Assembly: GCA_937891465.1 (NCBI GenBank)
Contig: CALAHF010000003.1
Coordinates: 1-40,419, forward strand
DNA from: an uncultured Verrucomicrobiales bacterium
Lineage (GTDB): Bacteria; Verrucomicrobiota; Verrucomicrobiia; Verrucomicrobiales; DEV007
Length of the DNA stretch: 40,419 bases
Direction of reading: 5' to 3'
The stretch's first letter is position 1, and the number at the start of each line of letters is the position of its first letter. Below the pieces are notes generated by a model. That model had not been told where the DNA came from and made no database searches. It saw nothing but the letters and a program-made list of their open reading frames with translations. The position numbers and the translations under genes were made by a program. Below, one piece after another: positions 18,805 to 26,900 of the stretch.

Positions 18805-19152
18805 ATGGCTACAAAGAAAACAGCATCCAAAAAAGCCGCGGCTAAGAAAAAAGATCCCGCAAAGAAGGCTCCGGCTAAAAAAGCGGCACCGACTAAGAAA
18901 AAGTCGGCAGTAAAAAAGAAGGCGCCGGCTAAAAAGGCGCCGGCTAAAAAGGCCCCTTCCAAAAAGGCTCCAGCTAAGAAAAAAGCTCCGGCACGCAAAA
19001 AGCCATCGAAAGTCACGGCCAACTCTCTAACCGGTGAAGAGCTTTACTTGTATGCTCAAGAGGCCGCTTATTATTTGGCAGAAAAAAACGGGTTCTCAGG
19101 CGATCCGGCCGACTATTGGGCGAAAGCTCAAAAAGAGCTCGGAATCGGATAA
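18805..19152 (+). CDS. Histone H1-like Lys/Ala/Pro-rich protein with DUF2934-like C-terminus
   Basis: 115 aa. Residues 1-75 are tandem KKAPAKKA-type repeats, the hallmark of bacterial H1/Hc1-like DNA-binding tails. The C-terminal 40 residues (LYLYAQEAAYYLAEKNGFSG, then DPADYWAKAQKEL) match the DUF2934 pattern of small helical domains (AY..A...G....D.W..A...L). The likely role is nucleoid compaction by charge, with the folded domain adding a contact; this is inference. The ATG at 18805-18807 is chosen because the 31 residues upstream in frame are not repeat-like and cross the promoter candidate. Element C begins 20 bp after the stop. Confidence 0.88.
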   Translation: MATKKTASKKAAAKKKDPAKKAPAKKAAPTKKKSAVKKKAPAKKAPAKKAPSKKAPAKKKAPARKKPSKVTANSLTGEELYLYAQEAAYYLAEKNGFSGDPADYWAKAQKELGIG

Positions 19153-19172
19153 TTTCCTTTTCCTGACTTTTT

Positions 19173-19217
19173 ACGATCAAACAGGGTTAATTCAACGAAT
19201 CAACCCTGTTGGTTCGT
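19173..19217 (+). repeat. 45-bp palindromic element, copy C
   Basis: The best-paired copy: 18 of 21 arm positions pair. It starts ACGATCAAACAGGGTTAATT and ends AACCCTGTTGGTTCGT around an AAC centre. It lies 20 bp after the histone-like gene and could fold in that transcript, but no T-run follows it. Orientation is ambiguous. Confidence 0.92.
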
Positions 19218-19250
19218 ATCAGGGCTATCTTCCGGTTCCGCTCCGCGAGA

Positions 19251-19322
19251 ATCCTCAGACCGCTGGCAAGCCAGCTCGTCGCCCCGTTGCTTCGTGAAAC
19301 CTCACTTCTGAAGTGATTTCAC
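19251..19322. repeat. Degenerate palindromic copy C' with two embedded hairpins
   Basis: CGTTGCTTCGTGAAA (19285-19299) matches the end of copy A2 and its 3' flank, so this is probably the remnant of an inverted partner of C. Its left part is replaced by GCTGGCAAGCCAGC (19262-19275, a 6-bp stem). GTGAAACCTCACTT and AAGTGATTTCAC (19294-19322) form another stem with a two-base bulge. Confidence 0.5.
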
Positions 19323-19373
19323 GGTTCGGAGATTGATCATTTCCGCCGTTTTTGTTATTTCGTCTGTTGGACG

Positions 19374-20744
19374 ATGAAAACAACGGTGAAAAGGATTTGG
19401 TTCGCGGCGGGACTTGGGATTGCTTATCTTTTAAGTTTTCCTGTTTCTGGGCAAAGCCAACCAAACGAGAAAGCGCAGCGTTATTTCTCAGCGCTCGAAA
19501 AGCGGCCCTTTGCGGACTCGTTATTCGACCGTTTTTTTGATGCGTGGTTGGAAACTGCCACTATCGCCGAGTGTGAGGCATTTTTAAACGCACGGGCTGC
19601 TAATTCTTCAGCCGAACAACTGATTTCAGGGCGATTCTACCTTCGTCGGGGAGATGCTGAAAACGCGGCCGACGCCTTTGGTAAAGTCACTGCGACCGAA
19701 ACCTTTTCAGATCAGCATCGGGCCGGTGCGTGGGTTCAACTGGCGAAAATTTCCGGAAGTGCCCGCGATTTCAAAAACGCACTCGTTCAACTTGAAAACG
19801 CAGAAAAAGCCTTCCAACAAGCTGATTTTTGGAATGTAAAAACCGAGACGGAAGTGATCCAGCTTCGGGGAACCTTTCTGATTCGCGCCGGAAAACGAGA
19901 CGAGGACCTCACTGTCTGGACCGCTCTTTTGGAAAAACGAGCTGGAGACGATCTGCTTCGCGAAGAACTCGTCGCGCTGCTGGCAAATTATGGAATATGG
20001 GACAAAGCCATCGAGCAGCAGGAGATTTTGATCCAAAATGCAGAAAAGAATGCCTACGATCAAGTTCTTCGGAAAATCGCATTGGGGCAGCTATACCGTC
20101 GCTCCAACCGTTGGAACGATTCGCTCGAAACGTGGCGGCTCACCTTGCTAAAAGTCGGTCACGATACCTGGATCGAACGCGAACTGATCGACTTGATCGC
20201 CTCGTATTACCGGAGGAACAGCGACTTGACGCGGTGGAAAGTGAAGCTCGATTCGCTGATACAGACTGAGCCCAAGCGAATGGCACTGAAAGTTGAGCAG
20301 GCCGTATTGCTTGCTGATCTCCGCGAAGACGGCCCCGCAATCGAAGCATGGGAGAAAATCCTCGCACTGACTCCAGGCGAGGGCGGGATCGATCTTTCCG
20401 GCGGCGAGAAACAGCGGCTTGCCATTGCCCGGGCAATCTTGAATGACCCTGCGGTTTTGATTTTGGACGAAGCCACTTCGGCCGTGGATTCACAGACTGA
20501 AAAATCGATTCAAGAAGCCATCGCCAATCTTGTGAAAGGGCGGACGACGATCGCGATTGCTCATCGGTTAGCAACGCTCCGAAATGCAAATCGACTTATT
20601 GTAGTCGAAAACGGGCAAATGGTTGAAGAAGGCACCCACGAGGAATTGATGGCGAATGACGACGGCCATTTCGCGACGCTGGTGCGCTTGCAGGCGGAGA
20701 ACAATCAGCTGCGCAGCGAGCAACGCGGCTACAGCTTGGATTAA
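19374..20744 (+). CDS. Chimeric ORF: secreted TPR protein fused to the C-terminal half of an ABC ATPase
   Basis: 456 aa. Residues 1-27 are a signal peptide (FAAGLGIAYLLSFPVSGQ). Residues 30-333 are TPR-like helices (SAEQLISGRFYLRRGDAENA and EAWEKILALTP). At about residue 335 (nucleotide 20376) the sequence changes to an ABC nucleotide-binding domain: GEGGIDLSGGEKQRLAIARA (signature), VLILDEATSAVD (Walker B and catalytic Glu), then IAIAHRLATL (H-loop His). The Walker A and Q-loop are absent, so this half cannot hydrolyse ATP alone, and an ATPase half behind an export signal makes no sense. The Verrucomicrobial TPR family I recall is much longer than 330 residues. A deletion joining two genes, or an assembly join, is the likely cause. 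The ORF itself is certain; a functional product is doubtful. Confidence 0.75.
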   Translation: MKTTVKRIWFAAGLGIAYLLSFPVSGQSQPNEKAQRYFSALEKRPFADSLFDRFFDAWLETATIAECEAFLNARAANSSAEQLISGRFYLRRGDAENAADAFGKVTATETFSDQHRAGAWVQLAKISGSARDFKNALVQLENAEKAFQQADFWNVKTETEVIQLRGTFLIRAGKRDEDLTVWTALLEKRAGDDLLREELVALLANYGIWDKAIEQQEILIQNAEKNAYDQVLRKIALGQLYRRSNRWNDSLETWRLTLLKVGHDTWIERELIDLIASYYRRNSDLTRWKVKLDSLIQTEPKRMALKVEQAVLLADLREDGPAIEAWEKILALTPGEGGIDLSGGEKQRLAIARAILNDPAVLILDEATSAVDSQTEKSIQEAIANLVKGRTTIAIAHRLATLRNANRLIVVENGQMVEEGTHEELMANDDGHFATLVRLQAENNQLRSEQRGYSLD

Positions 20745-20756
20745 TCGAACGCAGCT

Positions 20757-21236
20757 TTATCCTTCAACCCAAATCCGTCCACCATACGGCCCCGGCTCTG
20801 AATCGGGAATGGGAATCGCGCCGACTGTCGTTTTATAAAAGTCGTCGAGCGCCGACCAGCCGATAATTCCGTAGGCGTGTCCGTCATCGCGAAGCGCATG
20901 CAAACTGCGGATTAACAAAGCGGTGCCGATGCAGTTTCCCCGCCACTTGGTATCAACTCCGGTCGGGCCAAAAAAGCCTTTGAACGTCGAGTTGTAACAA
21001 GCAAACCCAATGATGTCGGATTGCTGATCAAGGGCCACGAAACACGAAATAGGGTGCCCGGAAAATGCCATCTCAACTTCACTCGCCCATCGCTCATTAA
21101 AATTTTCCGTGACCCAGCGGACGACCGCAGCTCGCTCGGGTGCAATCGAGCGATGAATTCGCGCGCCTGATTGCTCTACTCGCACGAGGGCAGGTTCGAG
21201 TGGCGGGAGGTCGTAGAGTTTGACGAGTAGATCCAT
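20757..21236 (-). CDS. GNAT-family N-acetyltransferase
   Basis: 159 aa from the ATG at 21234-21236. The GNAT core is visible: the beta-strand IIGFACYNSTFKGFFGPTGV, the acetyl-CoA loop WRGNCIGTALL (R-G-x-x-I-G-T in place of the Q/RxxGxG/A consensus) and the helix LIRSLHALRDDGHAYGIIGW. The acceptor is unknown. The frame extends another 29 codons upstream into the NlpC/P60 gene, which I reject because MDLLVKLYDLPP is the natural start. It lies 16 bp after the NlpC/P60 stop, so co-transcription is likely. It converges on the TPR/ABC chimera with 12 bp between them. Confidence 0.85.
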   Translation of the reverse strand: MDLLVKLYDLPPLEPALVRVEQSGARIHRSIAPERAAVVRWVTENFNERWASEVEMAFSGHPISCFVALDQQSDIIGFACYNSTFKGFFGPTGVDTKWRGNCIGTALLIRSLHALRDDGHAYGIIGWSALDDFYKTTVGAIPIPDSEPGPYGGRIWVEG

Positions 21237-21252
21237 TTTTTGGAGACTAAAA

Positions 21253-22074
21253 TTATCGCAACCCCGGCACGCTTCCGTGGCCGACAAGAACGCCGCGATC
21301 TGGATTGAGTTCGAACACATCAACGCCAGCGCCGGTCAGGCCTTTCACTTTTTTGCCGCGAGCCCCAAACACAAAATGCTGTTTAGTGCTGGGATTCCAC
21401 CCCATATAAATCATGACGTGGCTGACTTTGTGGCCAGAGCTCCATGTTTTTCCCCAGAAAATTAAATCGCCGGAAGACAGCTTTCTCAATAATTTATCAG
21501 AGGCTCGTTTTCCGCTCAGCTTGTTCAGCGTGCCTTTCTTGGCGAGCCATTCATATTGCAGGTAACTGGTCCGTGGAACACCTTTGATCCCGAGACGTTC
21601 ACTCAACAAATACTGAACCGTTGAAGAACAATCCAAACCGCCGCTGTCGACTTCGTCCGCCCCAAAAACATAACTCAATTTTTTCTCCGCAAGTTGGTGG
21701 GCTGCCATGCGGAGGTTTTTAATAGTCGGAGCCAACCTTCCGCTCTCAGCAATCGCCCCTGCAGGGATAGGCAAAGCCCATTCACTAGGTTTTACCACTA
21801 CTTCCGTTTTCGGCAATTTTGGCGCGCTATTCGTCTGCAGCGATTTCACCGAAGCCCTTGGAGTGGGACTCGCACTGTCTTTCGGCTTTGTAACGGTGAT
21901 TCGCTGAACAGAGGCCTCTGGGGCAGGCCGATTCAGCGTTTCGGGGTGCTTTTCTGCGTAACGATCCCGCATCGCGAGCGCTTCCCAACGATCCATTTCA
22001 GCCCGCGCAGTTCCCAACGCTCCAAAAACCGTAAAAAAACTCCAAAAAATTATTCGTAACACTCCCGCTTTCAT
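21253..22074 (-). CDS. NlpC/P60-family secreted cysteine peptidase
   Basis: 273 aa. The signal peptide is about 1-25 (GALGTARA). A Pro/Ser/Lys-rich linker (about 50-110) leads to an NlpC/P60 domain (about 125-270). The nucleophile is Cys149 in LDCSSTVQYLL; the catalytic His is His219 in VSHVMIYMGW; a third polar residue probably lies in QHFVFGARG. GDLIFWGKTW is the usual motif between them. Members cleave peptidoglycan stem peptides. The start is the ATG at 22072-22074. It is divergent from the CehA/McbA gene across an AT-rich spacer and followed by the GNAT gene. Confidence 0.9.
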   Translation of the reverse strand: MKAGVLRIIFWSFFTVFGALGTARAEMDRWEALAMRDRYAEKHPETLNRPAPEASVQRITVTKPKDSASPTPRASVKSLQTNSAPKLPKTEVVVKPSEWALPIPAGAIAESGRLAPTIKNLRMAAHQLAEKKLSYVFGADEVDSGGLDCSSTVQYLLSERLGIKGVPRTSYLQYEWLAKKGTLNKLSGKRASDKLLRKLSSGDLIFWGKTWSSGHKVSHVMIYMGWNPSTKQHFVFGARGKKVKGLTGAGVDVFELNPDRGVLVGHGSVPGLR

Positions 22075-22218
22075 TAAAAAATTTTAAAATCAACCCAAAT
22101 TCAGATTGCTAATTTAGCATAATTTTAATTTATTTAAAGTATCTTAACTAAATATTCAGAATCCGAAATTTGATCTCGATTGTTGAATTGAACCATTCCT
22201 GAACTAAAATCGGCGGCA
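22075..22218. other. AT-rich divergent promoter region
   Basis: 144 bp separate the divergent NlpC/P60 and CehA/McbA starts. The first 75 bp are very AT-rich (TTTAGCATAATTTTAATTTA and similar), with several TATAAT-like hexamers on both strands. I cannot pick one promoter reliably and see no operator palindrome or riboswitch. Confidence 0.4.
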
Positions 22219-23895
22219 ATGCAGCAGACTTTTCTTTCCCTCTCCACCTGCTTGTTTTTATTCGTATCAATTTCTTCACAAGCTGTTGATGACGAATCAA
22301 CTGTGACGGGTTGGATCTTTGATGAAGGCACCGGAAAAGCGATGTCAGCCAGGCTTTATATCGAATCCGAATCCGGGGAATTTCATCTAGCGAAACCCGC
22401 AGATGCCCTGGGATCGAGCGTGACCTACGATCGTAAGCGGAGTAAATACAGTGTCGAAAAACATACCTGTCTGAGCGCACATCCCTTTGAAGCGGCGTTG
22501 CAGCCGGGGAAATACACATTCACCGCTGAGCGTGGCCATGAATATCTAACGACATCGGTCGAAGTGGAGATCAAGGCGGGCGAAACTACTGAAATCGAAT
22601 TGCGATTGCCGCGCTGGATCAACATGAGTGAACGCGGTTGGTTCTCCGGTGAAACCCATTGCCATCGTGATTTGGGTGAAATGACTGTGTTGATGGAGGC
22701 CGAAGATTTGAACGTCACGTTTCCTCTGACCGGTTGGGTTACGGATACAACGAAGTCGCCTGCGAACCCGGAAGACAACAAAGTAAAGGTCTCTGCAGAC
22801 GGCCTGAAGCCGGCGGGAATGGAGATCAATGTCGGCGAAAACCGAACCATGTGGGCAATGAACACGGAATACGAAATTTTCTCGGTTGATGGAGCCAAAC
22901 ACACCCTCGGCGCATTTTTTGTTCTGAATCACAAAGAGCCGCTCGAAGACCTCGTTCCGCCAGTCGGTCCTCTCTTCGAAAAATTGACCGAAAAAGGGGC
23001 GCTCATTGAGATGGACAAGCACAACTGGCCGTGGACGCTCATGCTTCCTACCGTGTTGAAAAAGAACGGGCTGTTTGAATTGTCCAACAATCACGTTTGG
23101 CGAACTCAATTTGGAGTGAAGGACTGGTATCCCGAGATGATGGCCGATTACATGGCCATTCCTGCCACCAGTGACGGCAGTGGTTACGATGAAGAAGGTT
23201 GGCTGAGTTTCGGATTTCAAACCTACTACGCGCTTTTAAATTCAGGTTTCAAACTGCGCCCAACTGCAGGGACGGGATCGGGCGTTCACCCCGTGCAGCT
23301 TGGGTTCAGCCGGGTTTACGTGAAACCCGCTGAAGGAAAATTCTCGTATGAAAACTGGGTAACCGGCCTCCGCGAAGGCAATTCGTTTATCACGACCGGC
23401 CCGATGCTTTCGATCACTGTTGCTGAGAAACCGCTTGGAACGGAGCTCGATGAAGACGCCGCCAAAAAGCTTGATGACAATGAAGTTGATGTGATCGGCA
23501 CGATTGAAAGCCCCTTTTCGATTGAGCGACTCGAAATCATCGTCAATGGCAAACCGATCCCTGTGGAAGTCGGCGGCCCGATCGGATCAAAAGCGCCTCA
23601 CTCTGCTTTTGTGCGTGAAAAGGTGAAACTCGAAGGCGAATCCTGGGTGGCTTTTCGTGCCTTTGCCAGAACGAGTGAAGGACGTATTCGCTTCGCACAC
23701 ACCGCTCCTGTCTGGATTGACGCGAAAGGGAAATCGCTTCTCCCCTCCGTTTTAGAGGCGAAGTATTTGCGTGACCGGATGAGAGAAGAAATCGCCCGCA
23801 ATACTAACGTGATCTCTGAAGAAGCGCTGGCTGAATTCCAGGCCGCTGAAAAATTTTACAACGATCTACTGCAACAAGCCGCAAAAGAAGATTGA
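22219..23895 (+). CDS. CehA/McbA family metallohydrolase, secreted
   Basis: 558 aa with a Sec signal peptide at about 1-22 (VSISSQA). An N-terminal carboxypeptidase-regulatory-like beta-sandwich (VTGWIFDEGTGKAMSARLYI) precedes a PHP-type domain. GWFSGETHCHRDLGE carries metal ligands His147 and His149; EMDKHNWPW and ELSNNHVWR supply further candidate ligands. The family includes carbaryl and carbofuran hydrolases, but most members have unknown natural substrates. The start is the ATG at 22219-22221 with GGCGGC just upstream. Its stop lies 9 bp from that of the convergent carbonic anhydrase gene. Confidence 0.85.
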   Translation: MQQTFLSLSTCLFLFVSISSQAVDDESTVTGWIFDEGTGKAMSARLYIESESGEFHLAKPADALGSSVTYDRKRSKYSVEKHTCLSAHPFEAALQPGKYTFTAERGHEYLTTSVEVEIKAGETTEIELRLPRWINMSERGWFSGETHCHRDLGEMTVLMEAEDLNVTFPLTGWVTDTTKSPANPEDNKVKVSADGLKPAGMEINVGENRTMWAMNTEYEIFSVDGAKHTLGAFFVLNHKEPLEDLVPPVGPLFEKLTEKGALIEMDKHNWPWTLMLPTVLKKNGLFELSNNHVWRTQFGVKDWYPEMMADYMAIPATSDGSGYDEEGWLSFGFQTYYALLNSGFKLRPTAGTGSGVHPVQLGFSRVYVKPAEGKFSYENWVTGLREGNSFITTGPMLSITVAEKPLGTELDEDAAKKLDDNEVDVIGTIESPFSIERLEIIVNGKPIPVEVGGPIGSKAPHSAFVREKVKLEGESWVAFRAFARTSEGRIRFAHTAPVWIDAKGKSLLPSVLEAKYLRDRMREEIARNTNVISEEALAEFQAAEKFYNDLLQQAAKED

Positions 23896-23904
23896 TGACC
23901 GGCG

Positions 23905-24552
23905 TCAGTCTTCGTCCAAGTCGAAAAATTCGACCCGCCCAGTTTTCAGATTGTATTCTGCTCCAACAACCAGCAACTCGCCGTCTTTTTGCATCGTTTC
24001 GATAATTTCAGAGCCGTGGCTCAGGTGATAGACCGATGACCGAATGTTGGCTCTTACGGCTTGTTCAAAGACTTCGTCTGTCGGGGCTGGAGAATGCTCG
24101 TTCACCAAATCGCTTAATGCCGGCCCGATCCGATTGACGATTGATTTCAGATTCTTGGACTGATTCTCCGTTGGGCGTCGAATTTCATCCAATGTTGCCT
24201 GAATGGCACCGCATTTAGAATGCCCGAGAACCACAACTAGTTGCGTTCCAAATTGGGACGCCGCAAATTCGACACTTCCGATTTGCGACGGAGCCACGAT
24301 ATTTCCGGCCACTCGAATCACAAATAGATCTCCAAGCCCCTGATCAAAGATCAATTCCACCGGCACCCGTGAATCCGAGCACCCCAGAATGATCGCGAAA
24401 GGCTGTTGCCCGTCGGCCAGCTCATACCGTTTCATGCGGCCGGAAACCGACTCGTTCTCAGTCAAATCCAACGCATATCGCCGATTGCCTTCCCGTAACC
24501 GGTTCAGCGCTTCCAAAGCAGGGATCTCGTTTTTTTTGCAGTCGGTGTTCAC
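23905..24552 (-). CDS. Beta-class carbonic anhydrase
   Basis: 215 aa, cytoplasmic (no signal peptide). Zinc ligands are visible: Cys58 and the Asp60/Arg62 dyad in CSDSR, and His111 and Cys114 in GHSKCGA. It catalyses reversible CO2 hydration to bicarbonate. The length is normal for a single-domain enzyme. The start is a GTG at 24550-24552; no suitable ATG exists before the CSDSR region. Element D lies upstream at 24629-24673, so any promoter is in or around it. The gene is probably monocistronic. Confidence 0.95.
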   Translation of the reverse strand: MNTDCKKNEIPALEALNRLREGNRRYALDLTENESVSGRMKRYELADGQQPFAIILGCSDSRVPVELIFDQGLGDLFVIRVAGNIVAPSQIGSVEFAASQFGTQLVVVLGHSKCGAIQATLDEIRRPTENQSKNLKSIVNRIGPALSDLVNEHSPAPTDEVFEQAVRANIRSSVYHLSHGSEIIETMQKDGELLVVGAEYNLKTGRVEFFDLDED

Positions 24553-24628
24553 TAGTGGGCAGTTCAGTTGGTGACGATATTTTGAGCGTGGATCGCGCCG
24601 TTAGCAATGACTGAATTCGACAAACTCA

Positions 24629-24673
24629 CCGATCAAACAGGGTCTATTCAGCGAATCAATACTATTGGATCGT
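24629..24673 (+). repeat. 45-bp palindromic element, copy D
   Basis: Starts CCGATCAAACAGGGTCTATT and ends ATACTATTGGATCGT. Forward orientation from the TCTATTC arm. It lies 12 bp after the vccD stop and 76 bp before the carbonic anhydrase GTG. The right arm has drifted (TACTATT), so pairing is weaker than in C. Confidence 0.85.
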
Positions 24674-24685
24674 TAGCGGCCAGCT

Positions 24686-25315
24686 TTAGTATTTTCTAAC
24701 GCTGCCTGTCACAGGATTAATCACCAGTGTTCTGAAATTTTCGGGAAGGATATCCTCATCTGCCCGATTTTCGTTCACCAAAGTCACACACCAAATTTTA
24801 TCTTTGGGGAGAGTCGTTGAGCCATCCGGACGATATTGAATTTCAATGTAGGAGTATTCATCGCTCGTCTGATTTCCCAGAGGAATTGTCGGATCCTGCT
24901 GACCAGCATCTTGCTCACCGATATCCAGGATACCGGAGAAATTTTCCAGTTCATGAATGACGATTCCAATTTCGAAGTGGGTGATGCGATTGAGCGGGAT
25001 GACGTCGCCGGTTTTCCCATCTCGTTTCACCAATTGATAACTGCGAAATGCCTTTAGATTTCGACCTGAGTTCAGATCGTCGTGCCGATAAAACCGAAAC
25101 TCGATGGGAACGTTGAGTTTCCCTGAGAGTTGAGAGCCATACGCCAAATCTGCCTGAAGCTGACCCGCGCTGGAAGACAGACGGTAGGCGTGTAGCATCG
25201 GCAATACGCCTCCCAGCGTCACACCAACAAGCATCCCCATGATCGTGATGACGATCATTAACTCAATGATGCTGAAGCCGCGGGAACGCCTTATTTTTGA
25301 GGGCTGGTGATCCAT
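24686..25315 (-). CDS. vccD: Verru_Chthon cassette protein D (pseudopilin-like)
   Basis: 209 aa. The N-terminus RRSRGFSIIELMIVITIMGM is a type IV prepilin/pseudopilin signal: cleavage after Gly13, Phe at +1 and Glu at +5, then a hydrophobic helix. The globular part (about 45-209) resembles GspH-like minor pseudopilins. It is last of the four-gene cassette, starting 25 bp inside vccC. Cassettes of this type are characteristic of Verrucomicrobium and Chthoniobacter relatives; their role is unknown but the architecture suggests an assembled pseudopilus tip. No prepilin peptidase or assembly ATPase lies in this window. Confidence 0.88.
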   Translation of the reverse strand: MDHQPSKIRRSRGFSIIELMIVITIMGMLVGVTLGGVLPMLHAYRLSSSAGQLQADLAYGSQLSGKLNVPIEFRFYRHDDLNSGRNLKAFRSYQLVKRDGKTGDVIPLNRITHFEIGIVIHELENFSGILDIGEQDAGQQDPTIPLGNQTSDEYSYIEIQYRPDGSTTLPKDKIWCVTLVNENRADEDILPENFRTLVINPVTGSVRKY

Positions 25316-26397
25316 TTTCCGCTGCGAAGCGCGATGGTGGTTGAGAAAATCCGGTGGTCGAGTTTCAGGCTGGCTAATTTTTCTTCAAGAATTTTGAGAT
25401 CCTCATCGAAACGTTTGGATTCCGTGAATAAGGAATTTACAAATTCAAGCAACCCAAGAGCATCCCCGCCACTTTCATCGAAACGATTCCACGATGCCTC
25501 AGTCAGGGCGATGAGCGTCATATCAATCACCGGAGGAATTTGATGACGAGTGATTTCAGAGAGCGAATTCCCATCATCCCACTGGTAGCGCCGGCTATCA
25601 AAATGGTAATCGGGCGCAATGTCCGTCTCTTCAATAGACTGGCTGGCCACTTTCCCCGGCGCTCGTGGCGTCAAAATCATAGTGAGAATATTCTCAGCAA
25701 CGGGGCTGGAATTCTCTACCCGAGTGATGCTATCGGAAAACCAGTGATTGATATCGGACGAGCTGAGGGCTTCGCTCAGGGGGGCTCCCGCTGCAAAATC
25801 GTCATCGAAGAGCGCCAACCGCTCGGTCGGCAACCGATATTCCATGAGCCGGAAACGCATTCTCTCACCACTGGTGGCCGGGGATGATTCCAGAAAATCC
25901 GGCCGCAGCGGCCTACCAATCTCCATATCTGAATTGTATTCCACATAATACCCCCAGCAATTCAAAGCATCGTCTAGCTTCTCGTAATCTTTTCCGCCGC
26001 CCCGGGCACCGGCTTCTTCACCGCCATATCCAAACGGAGCTTGAAAAAACACGGCGCTTCCGCAATTTTCACGGGACGCTTCCAGAATAACGTCCGAGGG
26101 TCCGACTACAAAATGAAGCTCTGACTGACGCGCATACTCCGTCGGATTCTCCGCATCATCATACCCCCAATAGGGATTGAGAATCGCATTGCTCAACCTC
26201 CGTGAAACGGTTTCGAATCCGATCCGCGCTTCCCTGAATTTCTCAGCGCGATCCTGCGTTTGGTTCCACAAGTTCTGAGTTTGGCCAAGCGCAGTAACCA
26301 GCGCTATCATGATGAAGCTCATGATCACCATCGAGACCAACATCTCGATGAGAGTGAAAGCCCGATGACGGCCTGGATGTTGTCGCCCGGTTTTCAT
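25291..26397 (-). CDS. vccC: Verru_Chthon cassette protein C (pseudopilin-like)
   Basis: 368 aa. The prepilin-type N-terminus HRAFTLIEMLVSMVIMSF has Glu at +5 but Ala13 rather than Gly before the predicted cleavage site, then a membrane helix to about residue 35. The remainder is a large GspJ-like globular region without recognisable catalytic motifs. Its ATG at 26395-26397 overlaps the vccB stop (ATGA), and its own 3' end overlaps vccD by 25 bp, so tight translational coupling is expected. Confidence 0.88.
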   Translation of the reverse strand: MKTGRQHPGRHRAFTLIEMLVSMVIMSFIMIALVTALGQTQNLWNQTQDRAEKFREARIGFETVSRRLSNAILNPYWGYDDAENPTEYARQSELHFVVGPSDVILEASRENCGSAVFFQAPFGYGGEEAGARGGGKDYEKLDDALNCWGYYVEYNSDMEIGRPLRPDFLESSPATSGERMRFRLMEYRLPTERLALFDDDFAAGAPLSEALSSSDINHWFSDSITRVENSSPVAENILTMILTPRAPGKVASQSIEETDIAPDYHFDSRRYQWDDGNSLSEITRHQIPPVIDMTLIALTEASWNRFDESGGDALGLLEFVNSLFTESKRFDEDLKILEEKLASLKLDHRIFSTTIALRSGKWITSPQK

Positions 26398-26900
26398 TTA
26401 TCGAGCTTCACGATCAGAGTTGAAAATTCCCGGACAAACCGGCTATTCGCGAACGGGCCCTTCGCATTCAATTGCGTGGAAATCTCGATTTTCACGCGAC
26501 GACTTTCTTCCGACCACTGAGGCCTGCCTGTCAATTTTGCCTTCGCTTGTGCTGAAATACCCGGTAATCCAGGCGGGTCCAGCAACAGGACTCTTGCTAC
26601 ATAAATAGCGGCAAAGTCAGCCTTCTCAACGGCCTCGCCTTTTTCGTCAAAATAGAAAAACTCAAGTTTTTCGTTTTCAATCTTGGAAATGGAATCCCAA
26701 TCTTTCATTTGAAAGTCGTCTGCCAATTCCTGAAAAATTCTCGCCGTGGCAAAACGATCCACGGTTTCACCCGATGTCGTGATTACTCCGCCCATCAACG
26801 CCATCACGCTGACGAGCGTCACCGCAACAATGCTGAACGCAATTGTAGTCTCGATGAGACTGAACCCTTTCTCGGGATGAATCTGAGAGGTCGCAATCAC
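26394..26900 (-). CDS. vccB: Verru_Chthon cassette protein B (pseudopilin-like)
   Basis: 168 aa with the prepilin signal EKGFSLIETTIAFSIVAVTL (Gly12 before the cleavage site, Glu at +5), then a GspI-like small globular domain. It starts at a GTG (26898-26900) overlapping the vccA TGA as GTGA. The short length and the position between vccA and vccC match the known cassette order A-B-C-D. It is predicted to be an inner-membrane protein until processed. Confidence 0.88.
   Translation of the reverse strand: MIATSQIHPEKGFSLIETTIAFSIVAVTLVSVMALMGGVITTSGETVDRFATARIFQELADDFQMKDWDSISKIENEKLEFFYFDEKGEAVEKADFAAIYVARVLLLDPPGLPGISAQAKAKLTGRPQWSEESRRVKIEISTQLNAKGPFANSRFVREFSTLIVKLDK

Noticed and set aside
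18696-19022. Minus-strand ORF of FLAGAF repeats resembling a membrane protein
   Set aside because: It is the antisense reading of the KKAPAKK repeats; the plus-strand gene explains the pattern.
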